Assembly: GCA_018064935.1 (NCBI GenBank)
Contig: JAGHUF010000018.1
Location: forward strand, 1 to 35,060
Reading direction: 5' to 3'
Length of the DNA: 35,060 nt
Source of the DNA: Candidatus Merdinaster equi
GTDB lineage: Bacteria; Bacillota; Clostridia; Lachnospirales; Lachnospiraceae
Below are positions 7,876 to 15,713 of this stretch, in pieces. The stretch's first letter is position 1. Every line of letters begins with the position of its first letter. The notes under the pieces were generated by a model. It worked only from the letters and a program-made list of their open reading frames with translations. It did no database searches and was not told the origin of the DNA. A program made the position numbers and the translations under genes.

Positions 7876-8732
7876 TAATTGCACTTATATGTGTTTCTGC
7901 GGTGGTTCTCCTATTACTCATATATCTGTATATGATAGGCACGAGGATAAAACGCGCCGATATCGAACCGTTCAGGCCGTATATGTACGCACACCGAGGA
8001 CTTCATAACAACAGTCCCGAATCAGAGGCGCCTGAGAATACACTTGCTGCATTCAGAAAGGCAGTTGAAGGTGGTTATGGAATTGAGTTCGATGTGCAGC
8101 TTAGTAAGGATAATGTCCCTGTTATTTTCCACGATGCGAAGCTGGATAGGATGTGCGGTCAGAGTGGAAAAGTGTGGGAGTATACGCTTGAAGAGCTTAA
8201 GCAATTCAGGATTCTGAATACAAATGAGCAGATACCCACACTTGAAGAGGCACTTCAAATTATTCAGGACAAGGTACCAATTCTGGTTGAATACAAGCTG
8301 CACTCTGCCAGCGCGGCAATGTGCCCACTGTCAGATGAACTGCTGATAAAATACGGTTGCAGGTATATGATAGAATCCTTTCAGCCGATGGCACTCTGGT
8401 GGTATAGGAAGCATAGAAAGGATATAGTGCGCGGTATGCTGTCTGAGCATTTTGCAAAAGAAGGCTACACCAACCCGCTTTATCTTTTCCTCAAAAATCT
8501 TCTGTTTAACCATAGCGCTAGGCCGGATTTTATTGCATTTCACAAGGACCATACCAATCTGGTGACGTTAAATGTCTGCAAGAAACTGTACCGCCCAACT
8601 ATGGTGGCCTGGACAATTCAAAGTCAGGAGCAGCTCGAAAAGGCGATGAATTTTTTTGAGATGTTCATATTTGATTCTTTTGTGCCCGAGAAAGGCGCTG
8701 TGAATCCGAAATATGAAACTAAAACAAACTAA
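7872..8732 (+). CDS. Membrane-anchored glycerophosphodiester phosphodiesterase
   Basis: 286 residues. An N-terminal hydrophobic helix (about residues 1-24) anchors the protein. The GDPD barrel then shows YAHRGLHN with catalytic His, PENTLAAFRKAVEGG, the metal pair in IEFDVQLSKD and IFHDAKLDRMCG, followed by LEEALQII. The family hydrolyses glycerophosphodiesters to glycerol-3-phosphate and an alcohol; membrane forms can act on phospholipid or teichoic-acid-derived substrates. The ATG overlaps the murD stop by 4 bases, so they are translationally coupled; this suggests, without proof, a cell-envelope role. Confidence 0.9.
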   Translation: MIIALICVSAVVLLLLIYLYMIGTRIKRADIEPFRPYMYAHRGLHNNSPESEAPENTLAAFRKAVEGGYGIEFDVQLSKDNVPVIFHDAKLDRMCGQSGKVWEYTLEELKQFRILNTNEQIPTLEEALQIIQDKVPILVEYKLHSASAAMCPLSDELLIKYGCRYMIESFQPMALWWYRKHRKDIVRGMLSEHFAKEGYTNPLYLFLKNLLFNHSARPDFIAFHKDHTNLVTLNVCKKLYRPTMVAWTIQSQEQLEKAMNFFEMFIFDSFVPEKGAVNPKYETKTN

Positions 8733-8823
8733 AACGGAAGCCAAACATTTCTGAAAAAACAGAAGTTACTAATAAATCGACATATTATTTACAATAATTC
8801 GTGCATATTTTTCCTGGGAGGGG

Positions 8824-8851
8824 CTAATGACATACGTGAATCTCACCGATA
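8824..8851 (+). promoter_or_regulatory. Candidate sigma-28 promoter of the flagellar operon
   Basis: CCGATA at 8846-8851 matches the -10 core of sigma-28 (SigD/FliA) promoters; TAAT at 8825-8828 stands 17 bases upstream, one base wider than the usual TAAA spacing. It lies about 40 bases before flgM, a gene often transcribed by sigma-28. No convincing sigma-A promoter was seen between the phosphodiesterase stop and flgM. Call is tentative because of the imperfect -35 and spacing. Confidence 0.4.
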
Positions 8852-8892
8852 CATAGTATGACAAAGCGAATCCATGGAGGGAGGCGAGAAAC

Positions 8893-9168
8893 ATGAGAAT
8901 TGAAGCTTACGGTCAGATACAGCAGTTATATAATGCAAAAAAGCCGGCAGCAGTGAAGAAGGATGTGAAGACAAGCTTCGCTGATCAGGTACAGATTTCC
9001 AGTCTTGGCAAGGATATTCAGACAGCTAAGAGTGCTGTAGCATCTGCTGCGGACGTACGTGAGGATAAGATTGCAGATATCAAGAACAGAATCAACAACG
9101 GAACCTATGATGTTGATATGGATGATTTCGCAAGCAAGCTTATTGGAGCATACAAGGGAATCTTTTAG
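8893..9168 (+). CDS. flgM: Anti-sigma-28 factor FlgM
   Basis: 91 residues, the normal FlgM size. The disordered N-terminal half is followed by the conserved sigma-binding region: VREDKIADIKNRINNGTYDV near residues 55-75 and DDFASKLIGAY. FlgM holds the flagellar sigma factor inactive until the hook-basal body is complete and it is exported. The ribosome binding site GGAGGGAGG at 8876-8884 is strong. It is the first gene of a seven-gene run with small intergenic gaps up to csrA; the next gene's ribosome binding site overlaps its stop codon. Confidence 0.93.
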   Translation: MRIEAYGQIQQLYNAKKPAAVKKDVKTSFADQVQISSLGKDIQTAKSAVASAADVREDKIADIKNRINNGTYDVDMDDFASKLIGAYKGIF

Positions 9169-9180
9169 GAGATATAAGAC

Positions 9181-9705
9181 TTGGCTAGTCTAATGGAGAA
9201 TTTGCTGGATATCCTGAATAAGGAATGCGATGAGTATGAGACTTTGGTCGAATTGTCCAGCAGGAAAACACCGGTACTTGTTACCGGAAATATTGAAGAA
9301 TTAGAGAAAATCACGGATGAAGAGCAGAGCGTTGTGGACAGGATCACTTCTCTCGATGTCAAGAGACGAGAAGTTACCAAGGATATCGCAGACGTTATGA
9401 ACAAGGATGTTAGCTCTCTAAAACTGACGAATCTTATTAAAATGCTGGCGCAAAGACCAGAGGAACAGGCAAAACTGTCGAAGGTGTTTGATAGACTTTC
9501 GACCACACTCAAAGAGGTGGCGAGGATAAATGAGCACAATAAGGCTCTTATCGAAAGCTCTCTCGAGATGACACAGTTCAACCTGAATGTACTGCAGGCT
9601 ATGAGATCTGCCCCTGAAACGGCAGATTACACTAAAGGCGGTATGAATGCAGGTAATGCCTATGGGGGATCTTATTCTAGATCGGCTTTTGACGCCAAGC
9701 AGTAG
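9181..9705 (+). CDS. flgN: FlgN-family flagellar export chaperone
   Basis: 174 residues from a TTG codon at 9181, supported by AGGAG at 9167-9171, 9 bases upstream; the first ATG (9193) is too far from it. The protein is largely helical with long heptad-like stretches (LEKITDEEQSVVDRITSL, LSKVFDRLSTTLKEVARINEHNKALIESSLEMTQFNLN), the pattern of FlgN chaperones that bind the C-termini of FlgK and FlgL before export. The tail after residue 145 is Gly/Ala-rich and probably flexible. Position between flgM and flgK matches the common Bacillota order (yvyG in Bacillus). Confidence 0.85.
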   Translation: MASLMENLLDILNKECDEYETLVELSSRKTPVLVTGNIEELEKITDEEQSVVDRITSLDVKRREVTKDIADVMNKDVSSLKLTNLIKMLAQRPEEQAKLSKVFDRLSTTLKEVARINEHNKALIESSLEMTQFNLNVLQAMRSAPETADYTKGGMNAGNAYGGSYSRSAFDAKQ

Positions 9706-9727
9706 TTCATAGCAAGGTGGTGTCAAT

Positions 9728-11374
9728 ATGTCATTAATGAGTGCCCTTTATGTGGGAGCATCAGGACTGGTTACCAGCCAGAATTCATTAAATACAACTG
9801 CACATAATATCGCGAATACAGACACTGCTGGCTATACTCGTCAGCAGGTGGCTCAGAGCGACATCCAATATAATGTAATCAAGAATAATATGGATAGTGT
9901 GTCCAAGCAGCAGCTTGGACTCGGCGTAGCATACACTTCGACCAGACAGGTTAGAGATGTCTTTTTGGATCAGACATACAGACAGGAGTCCGGGCGAAGT
10001 GCTTTTTATGACGTTTCATATGACGCACTTCTTCAAATAGAGAACGTTCTTGGAGAATCTTCCAATAATACCTATAAAGATACAATAAATAATTTGTGGA
10101 CTTCTGTTCAGGAGCTTGCCAAGAATCCAGAGGATGCGGTTAATCAGGGACTTTTTGTTCAGCGCTGTAATCAGTTCCTTGAGCAGTCCAACATGGTATA
10201 TGATGAAATCAACAGTTATCAGAAGAATCTGAATGAGCAGATTAAGAATAACGTTGAAACAATAAATAAATATGGTCAGCAGATAAAAGAATTGAATGAC
10301 GCAATCCGCAAAATTGAGTCTGGTAAAGTCGAAAATGCTAATGACCTGAAGGACCAGAGAAACCTTCTGGTTGATAAACTCGCAGAACTGGCCAATATAA
10401 CCTATGATTCGGATGTATTTGGCAATACAACAATTCAGATAGAGGGTGTTCAGTTTGTAAGCTCAGAAACTGTTAATCCAATAGGACTTTACAGAGATGG
10501 AAGCGGCTTCTACACACCATATTGGGAGATGATGGCAGGAACTCTGCTTGATGCTGACGGAAATGAGATTCCGGACCTCAGCAATTCAAAAGTGGTTAAT
10601 ACCGACAGAACAATATCATCTGAGTACAATACAGACCTCGGAAAGCTTGAGAGCCTTTTGTACGCGAGAGGCGACCATGTAGCTAACTACACAGACCTGG
10701 CTGAAGATAAATATGGACATATTGAGAATTCTATTTTGATGAATGTTCAGGCTGAGTTTGATCAGCTGTTCCATGCGATAGTCACTACTGTGAATGATAC
10801 ACTTGCAGACGCATCTGATCCGGCACTTGGCTATCTTACCAATCCGGATGGAAGCCCGATTCAGATGTTTGAACTTATCGGACATGATGCATATACATAT
10901 GATGCGGGAACCGATACCTGGACGAAAAATCCAGAGAACCCAGAAAATACAGCAACACTGTTTTCTGTTGGCAATGTATTAATTAATTCTGATTTAATGA
11001 AACAGCCAACACTCCTGGGATTTGTTAAGCCAGACGGCTCATCTGATTATGAGACGGCGAAGAAATTAGTAGAAGCTTTTGATGAAGAAGCATATATTTT
11101 GAATCCAAATCTTCAGACAAAGGCAAAATTCTCCGATTATTATATTAACCTGGTTACTCAGGTGGCTAATTCTGGATCGGTATACAAGAACCTGTCTGAA
11201 GCTCAGCAGAAGACAGTAGATTCGACCGAGAGTGCAAGACAGGCTGTGCTGGGTGTTTCGTCTGACGAAGAGTTGTCATTTATGATCAAATTCCAGAATG
11301 CATACAATGCAAACAGCCGTTACATCAATGCGGTAAATGAACTGCTCGATACACTTGTAAACGGACTCGTTTAG
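9728..11374 (+). CDS. flgK: Flagellar hook-associated protein 1, FlgK (first copy)
   Basis: 548 residues. The N-terminal D0 helix region has LYVGASGLVTSQNSLNTTAH then NIANTDTAGYTRQ, and the C-terminus ends FMIKFQNAYNANSRYINAVN plus a final helix, the paired segments that pack in the axial core at the hook-filament junction. Central coiled segments (about residues 150-215) match FlgK. It has a single Cys, as is usual for exported axial proteins that are Cys-poor. The ribosome binding site AAGGTGG is 6 bases before the ATG. It is followed after 93 bases by a second FlgK. Confidence 0.95.
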   Translation: MSLMSALYVGASGLVTSQNSLNTTAHNIANTDTAGYTRQQVAQSDIQYNVIKNNMDSVSKQQLGLGVAYTSTRQVRDVFLDQTYRQESGRSAFYDVSYDALLQIENVLGESSNNTYKDTINNLWTSVQELAKNPEDAVNQGLFVQRCNQFLEQSNMVYDEINSYQKNLNEQIKNNVETINKYGQQIKELNDAIRKIESGKVENANDLKDQRNLLVDKLAELANITYDSDVFGNTTIQIEGVQFVSSETVNPIGLYRDGSGFYTPYWEMMAGTLLDADGNEIPDLSNSKVVNTDRTISSEYNTDLGKLESLLYARGDHVANYTDLAEDKYGHIENSILMNVQAEFDQLFHAIVTTVNDTLADASDPALGYLTNPDGSPIQMFELIGHDAYTYDAGTDTWTKNPENPENTATLFSVGNVLINSDLMKQPTLLGFVKPDGSSDYETAKKLVEAFDEEAYILNPNLQTKAKFSDYYINLVTQVANSGSVYKNLSEAQQKTVDSTESARQAVLGVSSDEELSFMIKFQNAYNANSRYINAVNELLDTLVNGLV

Positions 11375-11467
11375 AATTTGGAAATAAGTATTTTTGAAGT
11401 CAGTAAATTATAGTAATTGATCTGATTCGAGATTAAGACGAGATTGAGATAAGAAAGGAGGCGTGAG

Positions 11468-13378
11468 ATGCCATCACAATTTTTTGGACTAAATATTGCA
11501 TATACAGGACTGGTAGCGTCTAACGCTTCACTTAATACTACTGCAAACAATATCTCTAATGTAGAAAAAGAGGGATATTCAAGGCAGGAGACAGTTACAC
11601 AGTCGGCTGACGCACTTCGCGTTTTCGCAAAGTATGGCTGTGCTGGAGCTGGTGTTGAGACACTTGCTGTTCAGAGATTAAAAGATGAATATTACGATGT
11701 GCGCTACAGAAATAATAATTCAAATTGTGGCGAGTTCGATGTTAAGTCCATCTACATGAAGTCAATCGAGAACTATTTTACCGACGACGAGTATACAACA
11801 GGATTCAATACTCTTTTTAATAATATGTTCTCAGGACTTGAGGAGGTAATGAAGAATGCTGGAGATACGACCTTCAAGCAGGCGTTTGTAAAAGATGCAT
11901 CTTCACTTACATCATACTTCAATAGTATGTATGACAGCCTTCAGACACTTCAGAAAGATACCAATGCTGAGATAAAGGCTACAGCCGACAGAATTAATGC
12001 GTATGCATCTCAGATAGCTACGCTTACCAAGCAGATTAATGTTATTGAAATTGGTGGTGGAACTGCTAATGAACTTCGTGATGAGAGAGATCTGATTGTA
12101 GATAAACTCTCTGAGCTTGTTACAGTTACAGCACAGGAGTCCAGAGTTGTCGACGATAACAACCCAGACAGAGAGACCGGGGCAACCAATTATGTAGTTA
12201 AGATTGCCGGTGGCGATATACTGGTTAAGAATTATGATTACAATGAGCTCGTATGTACTGCGAGAAATGCGAATGCCAAGGTTAACCAGACTGATGCAGA
12301 TGGTCTGTATGATCTTAAGTGGAGTAATGGTATCCCATTTGACTTAAACAATGCCAGCATGGGTGGCAAACTGAGAGGACTCATCGATGTCAGAGATGGT
12401 AATAACTCGGAATACTTCCATGGTATGGTTGCCAATCCTCTTAAGACAATTGATGTTGAAGAAGCAGGTGGAACGAAAGTGACTCATCAGCTTGTAACAG
12501 TTGATGTTGACGCTTCATACCTTAAGGATATCAATAAATGTACAATTGCAGAGAGCGGTTCTATCAGACTAGGTGAGAATCAGTTCTGTTATGACAGCTT
12601 CAATTTCTGCTATGACGAGGCTACTGACAAATACACATACGAATTTGTAATAAGTGATGGAACACTCAATAATATGGCAGTTCCTAACAGTGCATGTGGT
12701 AAAGAAGCTTCAATTGGCCTGGATAATGGATATCAGGGTATACCATATTACATGGCTCAGATGAGTGAGTGGATTAGAGACTTCTCGCAGAATTTCAATG
12801 AGATTCTTACTCAGCAGGATTCAGTGGATGAGCATGGCAATCATGGGATTAATCTTTTTGTTGCAGAGGATAAAGCGACAAATAAGCAGCTTGATATGAC
12901 GGATTATTCTCCGGCTGATTTTACCGGCTCGTATACAATTTCAAGCAGGGACAATTATTACTATAAGCTCACAGCAGGAAGCTTTGCTGTAGATAAGACT
13001 ATAGATATGGACGCTTCATATCTTGCAACCCACACTGTTCAGTCGGATGGCCAGGACAAATATGACATAGTTGAACAGCTTATAGATCTTCAGACTAATA
13101 AGGATAAAATGAGCTTCAGAGGTTGCAGCTCTTCAGAATTCCTTCAGTGTGTACTTGCTGACGTTGCGCTCAATGCGAACTCTGCAAATGTATTCAAAGC
13201 AAAGTATGAAGATCTTGGAACTGAAATCAATAATATGAGACTGTCAGTATCAAGTGTTGATAATGATGAGGAAGCAGCTAATCTTGTAAAATTCCAGAAT
13301 GCTTATGTTCTGGCCAGCAAGATGATGAGCACCTTTAATGAGATATATAACAGACTAATCCTCGAAACCGGCGTATAA
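11468..13378 (+). CDS. flgK: Second FlgK-type hook-associated protein, cysteine-rich
   Basis: 636 residues. The ends are FlgK-like: GLNIAYTGLVASNASLNTTA then NNISNVEKEGYSRQE at the N-terminus and NLVKFQNAYVLASKMMSTFN at the C-terminus, with the NELRDERDLIVDKLSELV segment near residue 205 aligned to the same place in copy one. The middle is longer and different, and I count 9 Cys (for example YGCAGAG, NSNCGEF, QFCYDSFNFCYDE, FRGCSSSEFLQC), unusual for an exported axial subunit. AAAGGAGG stands about 6 bases before the ATG. Likely roles: an additional junction ring, or a surface-exposed variant; it could also be a decaying duplicate, but the frame is fully open and the ends are conserved. Confidence 0.85.
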   Translation: MPSQFFGLNIAYTGLVASNASLNTTANNISNVEKEGYSRQETVTQSADALRVFAKYGCAGAGVETLAVQRLKDEYYDVRYRNNNSNCGEFDVKSIYMKSIENYFTDDEYTTGFNTLFNNMFSGLEEVMKNAGDTTFKQAFVKDASSLTSYFNSMYDSLQTLQKDTNAEIKATADRINAYASQIATLTKQINVIEIGGGTANELRDERDLIVDKLSELVTVTAQESRVVDDNNPDRETGATNYVVKIAGGDILVKNYDYNELVCTARNANAKVNQTDADGLYDLKWSNGIPFDLNNASMGGKLRGLIDVRDGNNSEYFHGMVANPLKTIDVEEAGGTKVTHQLVTVDVDASYLKDINKCTIAESGSIRLGENQFCYDSFNFCYDEATDKYTYEFVISDGTLNNMAVPNSACGKEASIGLDNGYQGIPYYMAQMSEWIRDFSQNFNEILTQQDSVDEHGNHGINLFVAEDKATNKQLDMTDYSPADFTGSYTISSRDNYYYKLTAGSFAVDKTIDMDASYLATHTVQSDGQDKYDIVEQLIDLQTNKDKMSFRGCSSSEFLQCVLADVALNANSANVFKAKYEDLGTEINNMRLSVSSVDNDEEAANLVKFQNAYVLASKMMSTFNEIYNRLILETGV

Positions 13379-13392
13379 AGGAGGCAGTGCAG

Positions 13393-14877
13393 ATGAGTAT
13401 TAGAATTACCAATAAGATAATGCAGACCAATGCCATGTCGAATATTAACATGAACAAGACATTGGAGGACACTCTTAATACGCAGATGGCTACAGGCAAG
13501 AAGATTACCAGACCATCGGATGATCCCGTAGTTGCGATTCGTTCACTCAGACTTGGAACTAATGTTACCAAGCTTGAGCAGTACAATGAGAAAAATGCAA
13601 AAGATGCTGAGAAGTGGATGAATGTTACCGAGGATGCTATCGATAATGTAACAAGTATCATAAATGATATGTATGGACAGTGTCAGAGAGGTGCCGGAGA
13701 TGACATGAATACAACCAATCTTCAGGCGCTGATTCAGCAGCTTAAGTCGCTTAAGGATGAGGTATATGCCACTGGTAATGCGGATTATGCGGGACGAAAT
13801 CTTTTCACTGGCTTCAGAACTGAATCCAATCTTACATTCGACACTGATACAAAGTTGAAATGTGAAATCAGTGAAGTGCTTAAGGCGTCTGACATAAAGA
13901 CACTTGTGAATGTCGAGACGAAGGATCTGCTTGAATATTCGGAACAGAGCGGATTCACTGCGGATGAGACAGATATCGATACCAATGAGTATGCGCGTAT
14001 AAGACTGAGCTATGACAATATTGATGAGGCCACTGGTGCAAAGCTCACCTACACAGACAAGCTTGGAAACACAAACACATTGAGTTTCTCACCTGCAAAA
14101 TCAACCGATCCTGGAGTGTATTCTGACGGAGCAGATCATTTTCTGTTTGATACAGGAGAACTTATCCTGTCTGAAGCAACGAAGGCAAAACTTATGGATC
14201 TTCCTCTTGGAACTGAGTTCGCTGTGGACTATACAAAGAGTGAATGGAGCAAGGGTGATTTAAGGCCGGAACACTACTTTGATTGCCAGATTGAAGGAAA
14301 AGATGTAAAGGGTGATCCGATCATGATCGAGTATAAGTCTGGTTCAGAACAGGATATATATTACGACCTCGGCTCTAATCAGAAATTAAAAGTAAATACC
14401 AATGCATCAGAGGTGTTTACACATGACATTGGAAGAGACGTAGATGACCTTGAGGTCATGGTTGAGGAGCTGGCGAAGATCGATAGCATAGTATCGAGCC
14501 TTGAGAAGAAGCTGGATACCTTGAGCGGCACAGACCTTGATGCAGCAAAGCTTCAGTATGATGCTGCTAAGAAAGCTCAGACACTGATGAAAGACCAGGT
14601 TCAGAAGAGATTCTCAAGTGCTATTACATCAATGCAGAATTATCAGGATATGGCGGATCTTGCACTTACCAATACGGGTGCCAGAGGAGCCAGACTTGAC
14701 CTGATTAAGAATAGACTTGAGTCCTCACAGGGAACCTTCGAAGAGCTTCTCAACGATAACGACCAGAAGGATATTGAGAAGACGGCAACAGAGCTTGCTT
14801 CAGCTGCACTTGCATACGAGGCTTCGCTCACCGCAACAAGTAAGATAATGTCCACAAATCTCATGGACTATATCTAA
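13393..14877 (+). CDS. flgL: Flagellar hook-associated protein 3, FlgL
   Basis: 494 residues from the ATG at 13393, set by AAGGAGG at 13378-13384 (8 bases away) rather than the GTG two codons earlier. The N-terminal flagellin-like helix reads MSIRITNKIMQTNAMSNINM and contains TGKKITRPSDDPVVAIRSLR, the classic FlgL segment; the C-terminus (LALTNTGARGARLDLIKNRL, then AALAYEASLTATSKIMSTNL) is the paired D0 helix. It is longer than E. coli FlgL (317) because of an enlarged outer domain, about residues 150-340. FlgL sits between FlgK and the flagellin filament. It begins 14 bases after flgK2. Confidence 0.93.
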   Translation: MSIRITNKIMQTNAMSNINMNKTLEDTLNTQMATGKKITRPSDDPVVAIRSLRLGTNVTKLEQYNEKNAKDAEKWMNVTEDAIDNVTSIINDMYGQCQRGAGDDMNTTNLQALIQQLKSLKDEVYATGNADYAGRNLFTGFRTESNLTFDTDTKLKCEISEVLKASDIKTLVNVETKDLLEYSEQSGFTADETDIDTNEYARIRLSYDNIDEATGAKLTYTDKLGNTNTLSFSPAKSTDPGVYSDGADHFLFDTGELILSEATKAKLMDLPLGTEFAVDYTKSEWSKGDLRPEHYFDCQIEGKDVKGDPIMIEYKSGSEQDIYYDLGSNQKLKVNTNASEVFTHDIGRDVDDLEVMVEELAKIDSIVSSLEKKLDTLSGTDLDAAKLQYDAAKKAQTLMKDQVQKRFSSAITSMQNYQDMADLALTNTGARGARLDLIKNRLESSQGTFEELLNDNDQKDIEKTATELASAALAYEASLTATSKIMSTNLMDYI

Positions 14878-14929
14878 ATAGTTAAAATTTGGCTAATGAT
14901 TGGCCATAGTAAGAAAGGAGCATGATGCT

Positions 14930-15391
14930 ATGAAACTGTTGACTAAGATTTTTGACGAAGTTGATATTTCTGATGATAAGATTATCACCTTCGCAAACGG
15001 AATCATCGGATTCCCGGATTTGCAGAAATTTGCAATTATCCACGATGAGAAGAGAGGTGCGCAGAGCCCTATTCGCTGGCTTCAGTCTATTGATGAGCCT
15101 GCATTTGCACTTCCAATTATGGACCCACTGACAATTCTTGATAATTACAATCCCCAGGTTGAGGATGAACTTCTTAAACCTGTAGGTGATTTGGACAAGG
15201 ATCAGATGCTCGTGATGGTTACTGTAACTGTTCCATCTGATATTACCAAGATGAGTGTTAATCTGAAGGCTCCCATTGTAATTAATGCAAATGAGAGAAA
15301 AGCCTGTCAGGTGATTGCAGAAGGTGATGAATATGCTGTAAAATTCCCAATTTACGACATCATTCAGAAAACCAAGAAAGCGGGTGATTGA
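14930..15391 (+). CDS. fliW: Flagellar assembly factor FliW
   Basis: 153 residues from the ATG at 14930, 9 bases after AGGAG at 14916-14920; the longer TTG frame from 14900 reads across that site. Conserved FliW features are ITFANGIIGFPDLQKFAII at residues 18-36, FALPIMDPLTI near 60-70 and VNLKAPIVINANERKACQVI near 110-130. FliW binds flagellin and, when free, binds CsrA and relieves its block on flagellin translation. Its stop is 1 base before the csrA start, so the two partners are translationally coupled. Confidence 0.95.
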   Translation: MKLLTKIFDEVDISDDKIITFANGIIGFPDLQKFAIIHDEKRGAQSPIRWLQSIDEPAFALPIMDPLTILDNYNPQVEDELLKPVGDLDKDQMLVMVTVTVPSDITKMSVNLKAPIVINANERKACQVIAEGDEYAVKFPIYDIIQKTKKAGD

Positions 15392-15392
15392 T

Positions 15393-15605
15393 ATGTTGGC
15401 ATTATCCCGTAAGAAAAATGAAGCAATCGTAATAAACAATAATATCGAAATCACAATCCTTGAGGTAAAGGGAGAGCAGGTTAAGCTTGGTATTTCTGCC
15501 CCCAAGGAAGTACCAGTGTATAGAAAAGAAGTATATCTGCAGATTCAGGAAGCTAACAAAGCTGCCATGACAGTGAATGCAGATGCGCTTGCAAATCTTT
15601 TCTAA
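15393..15605 (+). CDS. csrA: Carbon storage regulator CsrA
   Basis: 70 residues, starting at the ATG 15393 (MLALSRKKNEAIVI); the in-frame GTG at 15384 lies within fliW. The conserved RNA-binding strands are present: Leu4 and Arg6 in the first strand and Arg44 in VPVYRKEVYLQI. CsrA is a dimeric translational repressor; in Bacillota it blocks flagellin mRNA and is held by FliW. A C-terminal extension of about 20 residues after the third strand is typical for Gram-positive CsrA, which uses it for FliW contact. It is the last gene before a strong terminator. Confidence 0.95.
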   Translation: MLALSRKKNEAIVINNNIEITILEVKGEQVKLGISAPKEVPVYRKEVYLQIQEANKAAMTVNADALANLF

Positions 15606-15647
15606 TCAAAAGTAAATAATTGCGGATTGTGCTGGTCTGCATAGTGG

Positions 15648-15698
15648 CTCGCCGGTAATAATCGTGTTTATACATGGTTATTACTGGCGAGTTTTTTT
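15648..15698 (+). terminator. Intrinsic terminator of the flgM-csrA operon
   Basis: Arms CTCGCCGGTAATAA (15648-15661) and TTATTACTGGCGAG (15678-15691) form a 14-bp stem with one G-U pair and a 16-base loop, followed directly by seven T (15692-15698). It lies 42 bases after csrA and is a textbook factor-independent terminator. The T-tract abuts the -10 box of the next gene. Confidence 0.92.
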
Positions 15699-15706
15699 GT
15701 TATAAT
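15678..15706 (+). promoter_or_regulatory. Extended -10 promoter of recD2 on top of the csrA terminator
   Basis: TGTTATAAT at 15698-15706 is a perfect extended -10 element (TG, one base, TATAAT). The best -35 at 17-base spacing is TTATTA (15678-15683), inside the terminator's 3' arm. The expected start of transcription, 6-8 bases beyond, is about 15712-15714, which coincides with the recD2 ATG at 15714. Confidence 0.65.
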
Positions 15707-15713
15707 GTATCAC

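Noticed and set aside
8776-8796. A small AT-rich inverted repeat (ATTATT-TAC-AATAAT) before flgM
   Set aside because: Only six bases per arm, all A/T, with no T-tract; expected by chance in AT-rich intergenic DNA.
14882-15505. A 207-codon minus-strand open frame opposite fliW and csrA
   Set aside because: It is fully antisense to two strongly supported genes and has no recognisable domain or ribosome binding site.
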